This document shows, one piece after another, positions 13,574 to 19,209 of a stretch of 21,197 nucleotides of DNA (positions are counted from its first letter, which is position 1; each line of letters starts with the position of its first letter). The notes beneath the pieces were generated by a model. The model searched no databases. It was not told where the DNA came from and worked only from the letters and a program-made list of their open reading frames with translations. The stretch comes from Ferroglobus sp964463865 (lineage in GTDB: Archaea; Halobacteriota; Archaeoglobi; Archaeoglobales; Archaeoglobaceae). The stretch is taken from the NCBI GenBank assembly GCA_964463865.1, contig CAYXDX010000021.1, forward strand, positions 1 to 21,197, given 5' to 3'. The translations under genes and the position numbers were made by a program.

Positions 13574-14809
13574 ATGATTGCCGAGAATAGTGCTCAACCA
13601 CCCGTTGAAGTAGTGAACTTCAAGACTTTTGCCGACTTGATCGAGAAATACGACATCACTCATCAAGGGTATGTCAACCTAAGCCTGACACAAAGGTGCA
13701 ACTGGAAATGTATATTCTGTTACAAGAGCTGCCCTCGGTCAGTTGAATTCAGCGTTGACGACTTAAGAAAGGTTTTACACGACCTCTTCAGCTCGGGGAT
13801 ACGTTTTTGCCTCACGGGTGGAGAACCGACGATCCACCCAAATTGGCGCGATGTCCTCCACCTCGCCTTCATGCGCGAAGTCAAAGCTTCGATAATAACT
13901 AATGCTGGAGGCATAAGGCTGAAAAGCGACGAGGACATCAACTTAATCATTAATTCTACTGACGGCTGTCAGGTGAGTATTCACGGAGTCGGAGAAGGAG
14001 CAGTGAAAGTTACAGGCAGTAAGGTTCAGAAGGGTCTGGCTTTTCTCGAAAAGATGGCCGGAAAGTGTGGAGACGATTACCACATTACTGTCACAACCTT
14101 AGTTATGCGCGAAAACGCTGGCGAGATTTCGACACTGCTTGAGAGAGTCGAAAAAATTTACGACGAATACGGGAAGCCGGACGAAATAAGCATCTCTCCC
14201 CCCACCTTAGTTGGGAGTATGGTCGAAAACAAGAAAAGCTTATTAAGTTTCGAAGAGTTTCAATACGTCGTCCAAAGTTTCGTTAAAAGCTTGCCGATCC
14301 ATGTCAGCGCGAAACTCGGTGAGAATCCCCCTCTTTCGCTTGCTAACTGCATCGAGATCGAACCGGACGGTTATGTTTACGCCGACTGGGGGAGAATTCG
14401 TGTGGGTAGCTGGAGAAAACACAGTATTAGCGAGCTGATAACCTTTTACTATCAACACGGCCTGAAAATCGCTAAGGAAAAGTGGAGTGAGAAACTTCCA
14501 GTCAACCTTCCGGAGTTCAATTCGGTCGTCGGTGAGGATTTTGTTTACGAACTCAGAGGACGAATAAATGCCGTGTATACGAAGAACGGTGTGTTACTAC
14601 TCGACCAGAGAAGGATGAAATCTTACTCCATAAATGGCGTGGATGGGTTCTTGCTTTCGATAGCGTTGCAATACCCGTTTTCGACATTTAAGAATTATTT
14701 TTCCGAATACGAAAGAATTTTCGAAGTCCTGTCCTTCTTAGAGAGCGAAGGTGTTCTCAGGCGGAAAAAGATTAGGGTGATGAAGGGTTTCGAAATCGTA
14801 GAGAACTGA
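13574..14809 (+). CDS. Radical SAM protein with degenerate SPASM-like and possible PqqD-like C-terminus
   Basis: This 411-aa enzyme has the radical SAM cluster motif CNWKCIFC (C-x3-C-x2-C) in LSLTQRCNWKCIFCYKSCP and the SAM-contact segment LTGGEPTIHPNW. Around residues 260-300, ANCIEIEPDGYVYADWGRIRVGSW looks like a SPASM/twitch segment, but with a single Cys where auxiliary clusters need several. The last about 90 residues (GVLLLDQRRMKSYSINGVDG, then FEVLSFLESEGVLRRKK) are reminiscent of the PqqD winged-helix (RiPP recognition element). It may therefore modify a peptide, but no convincing precursor is seen nearby. The frame is open from TTG 13571; ATG 13574 is chosen. It stands alone in accessory DNA. 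Confidence 0.85.
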   Translation: MIAENSAQPPVEVVNFKTFADLIEKYDITHQGYVNLSLTQRCNWKCIFCYKSCPRSVEFSVDDLRKVLHDLFSSGIRFCLTGGEPTIHPNWRDVLHLAFMREVKASIITNAGGIRLKSDEDINLIINSTDGCQVSIHGVGEGAVKVTGSKVQKGLAFLEKMAGKCGDDYHITVTTLVMRENAGEISTLLERVEKIYDEYGKPDEISISPPTLVGSMVENKKSLLSFEEFQYVVQSFVKSLPIHVSAKLGENPPLSLANCIEIEPDGYVYADWGRIRVGSWRKHSISELITFYYQHGLKIAKEKWSEKLPVNLPEFNSVVGEDFVYELRGRINAVYTKNGVLLLDQRRMKSYSINGVDGFLLSIALQYPFSTFKNYFSEYERIFEVLSFLESEGVLRRKKIRVMKGFEIVEN

Positions 14810-15150
14810 CTTCTCCCTCGACTACCCTATCGAACTTCTTAATTTTAAAAGAGTTCAAGCTGAGCTCAACCGAAAATTTTACACTCCACGGGATTGAAAG
14901 TCCCGAGACTTTTTTCGAGCTGTGTGGAAAGCTTCGACAAGCACCCTCTTGTTTTGATTCCATTTTTTCTACTACTTCAATAGAGATTTATAGAATTTCC
15001 ACCATCCTCCTCAAACTTAGCGACGCGTGGATCGGTAACTCTTGATTCGATTAGTTCTCGTTGGTTTTCGAATTCGAGCGTATTTTATTGTTTCATTTTA
15101 AAATATAGTAGTTAAAGAAAGATGACAAACAATAGACATTTTGATATGGC
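14810..15150. other. Gene-free gap between the radical SAM gene and the minus-strand element
   Basis: No convincing gene is present. Two start-less stretches look faintly coding on the plus strand: ELLNFKRVQAELNRKFY (about 14835-14886) and LHSTGLKVPRLFSSCVESF (from about 14879). They are probably decayed sequence. A hairpin with a T-run lies at 14889-14915. From about 14980 the DNA becomes AT-rich and pyrimidine-rich on the minus strand, which may hold the terminator of the long operon ending at 15151. No direct repeat or attachment site was identified by eye. Confidence 0.5.
14889..14915 (+). terminator. Short hairpin with T-run after the radical SAM gene
   Basis: CGGGA (14889-14893) pairs with TCCCG (14901-14905) around a seven-base loop, and six T residues follow at 14910-14915. 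It lies about 80 bases after the radical SAM stop and resembles an intrinsic terminator, though the stem is short. Confidence 0.35.
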
Positions 15151-15342
15151 TTAACTCTTAGAATGCTCCTCCTCTTCGAGCTGCTTTAACGCTCGCCAAA
15201 TCGTGGTGCGCCCAACTCTTATTCCGTCCTCCTTAGAAAGGATAAATGCGATTTCGCGAAGAGAGTAACCTTTCTCTCTCAACTGCTTGAGTCTCTCTTT
15301 CGGAATTTCTATCTTTTTCCTACCTCTTTTATGTGTAAACAT
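15151..15342 (-). CDS. Small HTH protein (resolvase-type)
   Basis: This 63-aa basic protein has an N-terminal patch HKRGRKK. It is followed by a helix-turn-helix, LKQLREKGYSLREIAFILS, then IRVGRTTIWRALKQLEEE, the pattern found in resolvase/Hin-type HTH domains. Translation starts at ATG 15342, one base overlapping the stop of the 236-aa gene (TGATG), with AGGAGGTG upstream. It is the last gene of the long minus-strand operon. It resembles the 55-aa protein at 16683-16850 in its GYSxxxIAxxL core, so the two may share ancestry. A regulator of the element or a DNA-binding accessory is likely. Confidence 0.75.
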   Translation of the reverse strand: MFTHKRGRKKIEIPKERLKQLREKGYSLREIAFILSKEDGIRVGRTTIWRALKQLEEEEHSKS

Positions 15343-16052
15343 CAAGCACCACCTCCTAAAGAAAATATTCTTTCATCTTGGCACAACTTTTCGACGACTT
15401 TTCTCCAAAGTCCAGGAGGTTTCAATCCGGTTTGAGAGGACAGAGCGTCGATTATAGCTGAGTCGATGAGTGCGGGATATTTCGACGAGTTCGCCGCGAA
15501 AAACAGGAGATAATCGAGGGGCGTGAGCTTGAACTTGAGCGCAAACTCTTCGTAAATGTCTTTCAAATCTTTTAAATCTTTTCCGGATTCCACAGCGAGG
15601 ACGAAATCACCTTCGAGACTGCCAACAACCCTTAGAGCGTTCCACAACATCTTATCGTGCCTTTTCTTCTCTTCGACGATCCTCACGGGATCGTTTTTGA
15701 AAAAGATCCAGAGTGTTTTAGCTGGCACGTGGATTTTGTGCCTCGCTCGGAGGACCTTGCTAACACTGTGTGGGTTCTCTCCTACTTCCTTCGAAATCCT
15801 GATTGCCATCTCCAAAATCCACGTCGGGAGCGAGTAAACGCGGTATTTGTGCACGTTCATCGTGTGAATCCTGAAGTATTGATACTTCAACCTGCTAAGC
15901 TCGTGCTCGAAGAGGCCGAAACCCTTTCCGATGCTTTCGAGCGTCGAGACTAAATACTCCTTCCTGCCACCGAGTTCGTTAAGCCACTTATCGAGACCCC
16001 TCCTGAACGCTTGTCTCTCTCTGCTCCAGATGACCGAATAGTATCTGAGCAT
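15342..16052 (-). CDS. Hypothetical 236-aa protein with possible HTH segment
   Basis: The family is not recognised. The protein is rich in charged helices. Residues about 78-120 (ILEMAIRISKEVGENPHSV, then IHVPAKTLWIFFKND) have the spacing of a helix-turn-helix and echo the small HTH proteins of the same operon. There are no membrane segments, cysteine clusters or catalytic motifs that I can name. The ATG overlaps the preceding gene's stop (TAATG). The position in a replication-type operon suggests a DNA-related or regulatory job, but that is inference only. Confidence 0.7.
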   Translation of the reverse strand: MLRYYSVIWSRERQAFRRGLDKWLNELGGRKEYLVSTLESIGKGFGLFEHELSRLKYQYFRIHTMNVHKYRVYSLPTWILEMAIRISKEVGENPHSVSKVLRARHKIHVPAKTLWIFFKNDPVRIVEEKKRHDKMLWNALRVVGSLEGDFVLAVESGKDLKDLKDIYEEFALKFKLTPLDYLLFFAANSSKYPALIDSAIIDALSSQTGLKPPGLWRKVVEKLCQDERIFSLGGGA

Positions 16053-16261
16053 TAGACCACATCCCGATCGTCGTTTTTGAAACTCGTATTTTCCACGACT
16101 TTTTTGAAAATTCTTTCGAATGTCTCCACAAGTTTTTCTGGAGGTTCGCCGTCGAACCTAATGATGATCTTCACTCCTCCTCCGTCCTCTCCACCCAGAA
16201 ACTCGACGTAGACGTAGCGAACCGGATGCTCGTAAACCGTAATCTCCTCAGCTTCGGTCAT
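16052..16261 (-). CDS. Hypothetical small acidic protein
   Basis: This 69-aa protein of unknown family is probably cytosolic. It begins MTEAEEITVYEHPVRYVYVEF and carries EDGGGVKIIIRFDGEPPEKLVETFERIFKKV, which predicts beta strands followed by one helix. GGAGGTAGGGAA precedes the ATG closely. It is placed 12 bases after the transposase-N-terminus-like gene and overlaps the next start by one base, so it is firmly part of the operon. Confidence 0.65.
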   Translation of the reverse strand: MTEAEEITVYEHPVRYVYVEFLGGEDGGGVKIIIRFDGEPPEKLVETFERIFKKVVENTSFKNDDRDVV

Positions 16262-16273
16262 TTCCCTACCTCC

Positions 16274-16678
16274 TCAATACCACAAAACCGGAATGTCTCC
16301 CCTCATTTCTTTCAGCTTCGCGAAGTAGCGGAAACAGTCCACAACCCTTAGCTTCGAAGCCACGACGTAGATCGTGGAATGATCAGGCTCTTTCTTTATC
16401 CCGAAACTAAATTCTCGGAGGTACTCCCAGTTTTCTCTGGCGAACTCCTGAATCTTCCGGAAACTCCACTCTCTCTTGAGTCCGAAGAGAATTAAAGCGA
16501 TTATAAGGAACCTGTTGTAAGACTTTCTTCCACGCTTCTTCACTGGGTTTCTAAGGGGTTGTGGAAGTTCGCAACTTCTCACGGCTTCGAAGATTTCAAG
16601 GACTTCCCGAACTTCTTCAGGAACGCTTTCTGAGGTTATCGTTTCGTGTTTAAGATTTGAAGTATTAATCGACTTCAA
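16274..16678 (-). CDS. Stand-alone IS5-type transposase N-terminal (DUF772-like) domain protein
   Basis: Residues about 50-122 follow the DUF772-like pattern of IS5/IS1182 transposase N-termini: KRGRKSYNRFLIIALILFGL, then SFRKIQEFARENWEYLREF, then PDHSTIYVVASKL. The catalytic DDE part is absent: the protein stops at 134 aa and the next gene follows immediately. The start is TTG 16678, with GGAGGT correctly spaced before it. The frame is intact and the neighbours are tightly joined, so it looks maintained rather than decaying. It could be a domesticated DNA-binding protein of the element. A recently truncated transposase is the alternative. Confidence 0.65.
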   Translation of the reverse strand: MKSINTSNLKHETITSESVPEEVREVLEIFEAVRSCELPQPLRNPVKKRGRKSYNRFLIIALILFGLKREWSFRKIQEFARENWEYLREFSFGIKKEPDHSTIYVVASKLRVVDCFRYFAKLKEMRGDIPVLWY

Positions 16679-16682
16679 GGTG

Positions 16683-16850
16683 TTATACCTCCTTGACTTC
16701 GAGAGGTCTTAAGCGCCTCATGACCGTCCACTTGGAAACCTCGATTCCGAAGTCCTTCCTCAGCTTCCACGCTATCATTTCGTAGCTGTAGCCTCTCGCT
16801 CTAAGGTTGAGGCAGTAGTCGATCGGAAGAGGGATTTTCCTCCTCGCCAC
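16683..16850 (-). CDS. 55-aa HTH protein
   Basis: This small gene starts at GTG 16850, ten bases after the stop of the preceding gene, with GGGTGA between them. It encodes MARRKIPLPIDYCLNLRARG, then YSYEMIAWKLRKDFGIEVSK, then WTVMRRLRPLEVKEV. The RGYSYEMIAWKL...VSKWTVMRRL arrangement is a helix-turn-helix like the one in the 63-aa protein at 15151-15342. It ends at TAA 16683-16685, five bases before the TTG of the next gene, and its end contains that gene's ribosome site. The coding pattern and exact fit in the operon make it real. Confidence 0.7.
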   Translation of the reverse strand: MARRKIPLPIDYCLNLRARGYSYEMIAWKLRKDFGIEVSKWTVMRRLRPLEVKEV

Positions 16851-16860
16851 GATCTCACCC

Positions 16861-17091
16861 TTAGATGTCGGTGACGTCGTATTCTACTTCTCTCAGCTTC
16901 TCCTTTAGCTCTCTGATCCAGAACGCTCCAACTTCCTTCCAGCCGTCACCTTCTTTGATCATCAGCCTGAAAGCCGGCTGATTGTTCTTCTCTCTCTTCT
17001 CGTTCTTGAAGAGGAAAGCCTCTCTTCTTCCCAAAATACCCAGATCGATGTAGCCGGCGAGGTATCTTTTACCATTCTTCTTTCCCTTCAT
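16861..17091 (-). CDS. Possible DUF736-like small protein
   Basis: A 76-aa protein starting at ATG 17091 (GTG 17097 or 17100 also possible; GAGGTG lies just upstream). The order AGYIDLGILGRREAFLFKN, QPAFRLMIKEG and WKEVGAFWIREL recalls DUF736, a small beta-rich family common in bacterial plasmids and integrative elements: G-x-I strand, N/D-x-P-x-F/Y-R strand, then GaxW. Function in that family is not settled, and single-strand DNA binding has been guessed. The resemblance is from pattern only and may be coincidental. Confidence 0.6.
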   Translation of the reverse strand: MKGKKNGKRYLAGYIDLGILGRREAFLFKNEKREKNNQPAFRLMIKEGDGWKEVGAFWIRELKEKLREVEYDVTDI

Positions 17092-17109
17092 GTTCACCAC
17101 CTCAAAAAA

Positions 17110-17517
17110 TTAGGAAGAAAGCTCTTCGATTCTCTTCAGGAACTCCTCAGCTTTCGGAATTCCGTAGCTCGCTATCTCCTCGCAATCGCTCTTGAGCCTC
17201 TCGATGACAGCCTGAGTCACGTATTCTCTCAGATCCTTGTCAGCCCATTCGCAGAACTCCTTTAACAGTTTGTATAATTCCTGACCGAGTTCAACTGTGT
17301 CTTTGAATCTCTCTAAATCCCTGATGAGTTCTCTAAGCATGACTTTGAAGTCCTCGAAGGTTTCCCTGTCCATCTCTAAGGTTATGCTGTCGCCGTATCC
17401 GATTCTCACGAGGTTGCCGGTCATTCCGTATCTCCAACCTTTCCCCTCAACCAAAACGCTTATTTCCGAAATCTCTCCATTCCCGTTCGTCTCCAGCCTC
17501 GCCTTAACCCAGCTCAT
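17110..17517 (-). CDS. Hypothetical 135-aa protein, beta N-terminus and helical C-terminus
   Basis: The family is not recognised. Residues 1-50 look like a beta-rich domain (EISEISVLVEGKGWRYGMTG, then GYGDSITLEMD). Residues 52-135 are almost all helix with a heptad-like character (FEDFKVMLRELIRDLERFKD, then LYKLLKEFCEWADKDLREYV), probably for oligomerisation. The ATG overlaps the previous stop (ATGA) and GGAGGTG lies upstream. It sits between the Cys-rich protein and the possible DUF736-like protein in the element operon. Confidence 0.65.
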   Translation of the reverse strand: MSWVKARLETNGNGEISEISVLVEGKGWRYGMTGNLVRIGYGDSITLEMDRETFEDFKVMLRELIRDLERFKDTVELGQELYKLLKEFCEWADKDLREYVTQAVIERLKSDCEEIASYGIPKAEEFLKRIEELSS

Positions 17518-17735
17518 CTCCTAACACCTCCCCTCCTTCCCGCTCTTCGGGAAGGAGCGTGAGGGGTGAAGTCGGAGCAAATTCGAGCGTGAGTGCAATT
17601 CACGACGACCTTCCAGCGGTGACAAATAACCTTACCCGGAACTTCTGTTTTCGAGGATTCGAGACAGGAGTAACAGTTCAGTTTTGTTTTCTTCTTCCTT
17701 CTCTCTTTTCTGACAACTTTCAAATTCGCGAACAT
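17514..17735 (-). CDS. Small Cys-rich, Arg-rich protein (putative zinc-binding)
   Basis: This 73-aa protein has LNCYSCLESS (a CxxC pair), VICHRWKVVVNCTHARICSDF (three more Cys and two His), and a basic tail PSRRAGRRGGVRR. Such spacing suits one zinc site plus nucleic acid contact. The ATG at 17735 overlaps the end of the preceding gene by 16 bases, and GGGAGG is placed nine bases before it. The very short length and overlap leave some doubt. The shared cysteine pattern and good ribosome site favour a real gene. Confidence 0.6.
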   Translation of the reverse strand: MFANLKVVRKERRKKKTKLNCYSCLESSKTEVPGKVICHRWKVVVNCTHARICSDFTPHAPSRRAGRRGGVRR

Positions 17736-18133
17736 CTTTCCAACCTCCCGAGGATGAATCTTCGATAAATCCAGTCTCCCAACTCTTCCACGCTTCCGGA
17801 GAAGACCGGAAGGAGCTGGGAGGCTTTCAAGAACTTTCCCGGCTCGACGTTCTTCGTCACGTCGTATTCGTAAAGCCTGACGCGGTCTCCATCTCTCTCG
17901 ATGTAGAAGAGGGGAACTCTCAAGGAGCGAGCGACTTTCTTGAGCGTGACCGCCTGATATCCTCTAATTCTCAGCTTTCCGTTCTTTTCTTCGAAGATTG
18001 CGACGATGCGAGGACCGACTTCTAAGATTGTGTCGATGTTCGTGATGACTACTTTGTTTCTCGGATCGTGATAGGGCTTGAGAGCTTCCCAGAGGGTGTT
18101 TTCGATGTATTGACCGCAGTGTGGACATTTCAT
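17720..18133 (-). CDS. CPxC protein with possible PD-(D/E)XK nuclease core
   Basis: This 137-aa protein opens MKCPHCGQYIE, half of a zinc ribbon. The rest fits the PD-(D/E)XK layout: Asp34 in TNIDTILEV, then a strand RIVAIFEEK with Glu48-x-Lys50, then a helix with Gln60 (GYQAVTLKKVARSL) and a strand VPLFYIERD. In that fold, Asp, Glu and Lys bind metal and cut DNA. The assignment is by eye and only inferred. The ATG overlaps the primase stop (ATGA), so helicase, primase and this protein are coupled. A replication-associated nuclease or junction resolvase would make sense. Confidence 0.7.
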   Translation of the reverse strand: MKCPHCGQYIENTLWEALKPYHDPRNKVVITNIDTILEVGPRIVAIFEEKNGKLRIRGYQAVTLKKVARSLRVPLFYIERDGDRVRLYEYDVTKNVEPGKFLKASQLLPVFSGSVEELGDWIYRRFILGRLERCSRI

Positions 18134-19209
18134 TTTGAATACACCTCCTTAAGCCTCTTCCGGTTGTAATCGATGAAATACTGCGTTCTCCTTTCGTTGT
18201 AGTCTTCAGCGTGCCTGAAAACAGAGTGAATCTCTTCGTCGCTCATTCCGAGTTCGAGCATGAGCAAAACGAGGTGAACCCTCGCCATGTGCTCGTTATC
18301 GTGTCTCTTCGCTATTTCCGGATCTCTCGTGAGCTTCCCGTATTTCTTCAGAGCTTCCGCATACTTCTTTACCCTCTCGATCTTCCAGCGACTGCCGAAA
18401 GTTCTCTTCCTTCTCGGCTTACTCCTCCAGAGTTGCTCGAAGAAGTGCTCGTTTCTTTCGCGCTCCTTGTTCATCCTCTCGATTTCCTCGAAAATAAGTT
18501 CGAAGTGTCTGTCGTTTGGCTTCCAAATCCTGTAGCCTTCCCAATCGTCGAAACCGTTCAAGGGGGAGAGGAACTCCGCCTTCTTGATTTTAATCTCCTC
18601 GACCGGAACTTTGAAGGTCAGAGTTTTCTCGTTTATCGAGAAAAACTCTCTTATCGCGTGCCTCGAATGGATTCCGGTCGAGGAGAAATCTATTCCTTCG
18701 AAACCGGCGATGTTGCCGATAATGTTTAGGAGCGCTTCTTTGAATGCCTTACCGCTGAAGTTCGGAGGAAGCTCTTCCGGAAGCTCAGCTTTAGGATCCA
18801 CTATCACGTGGAAGTGGAAACCCCTCCTCCCGCTGAAGCCGAGGGTGTAGTCGATTTCAAGGGTGTCGAGCGCTGCTTTGATCCACGTCGTCCTTTTGAT
18901 CAGCTTTTCTTCATTCTCGATGTCGACGTCAATGACGAGTTCGAAGGGGAGAATTTCTCTCCTCAAAACTGGAGCGAAGGCTATGACCTCCAGAATCTCC
19001 CAGCCGTCTTCCCATTTAGTGTTTAACTCCCCTTTAAATCCGGCACCGTTGAAAACGAAGTGATAGGGGTGGAACATTAAGCCGCCTGTGATGTATTTCC
19101 TTCTGAGATCGTCTACCCAAGCATCCAGGAACTCGTACTTCCCGCTCCACCACTTCTTCAGGAACTCTCCGTATTTAGATTCCTTTACGGCTTCCCAGAA
19201 CTCAAGCAT
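18130..19209 (-). CDS. AEP-superfamily DNA primase (PriS-like) of a plasmid/virus-type element
   Basis: This 359-aa protein shows the archaeo-eukaryotic primase motifs. Motif I is LVIDVD (Asp94, Asp96), for metal binding. Motif II is SGRRGFHFHV (residues 126-135). The motif III region is IDFSSTGIHSRHAIREFFSI (173-192), matching the D...H..R.P.S pattern of PriS. The C-terminal 60 residues (HDNEHMARVHLVLLMLELGM, then EEIHSVFRHAEDYNERRTQY) look like the helical PriL-C/PriX/PriCT-type domain, without iron-sulfur cysteines. The protein should prime element replication, perhaps also as a polymerase. Its ATG overlaps the helicase stop by eight bases. Confidence 0.85.
   Translation of the reverse strand: MLEFWEAVKESKYGEFLKKWWSGKYEFLDAWVDDLRRKYITGGLMFHPYHFVFNGAGFKGELNTKWEDGWEILEVIAFAPVLRREILPFELVIDVDIENEEKLIKRTTWIKAALDTLEIDYTLGFSGRRGFHFHVIVDPKAELPEELPPNFSGKAFKEALLNIIGNIAGFEGIDFSSTGIHSRHAIREFFSINEKTLTFKVPVEEIKIKKAEFLSPLNGFDDWEGYRIWKPNDRHFELIFEEIERMNKERERNEHFFEQLWRSKPRRKRTFGSRWKIERVKKYAEALKKYGKLTRDPEIAKRHDNEHMARVHLVLLMLELGMSDEEIHSVFRHAEDYNERRTQYFIDYNRKRLKEVYSK

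Noticed and set aside
14889..14900. GGGATTGAAAG resembles the 3' end of some archaeal CRISPR repeats.
   Set aside because: Only 11 bases match, there is a single copy, and there are no spacers or further repeats. It sits in a hairpin that is better read as a terminator.
14772..14963. Minus-strand 63-aa frame beginning MESKQEGACRSF, considered as a peptide precursor for the radical SAM enzyme.
   Set aside because: It overlaps the end of the radical SAM gene and has a Ser-rich, shadow-like composition and no ribosome site or promoter.
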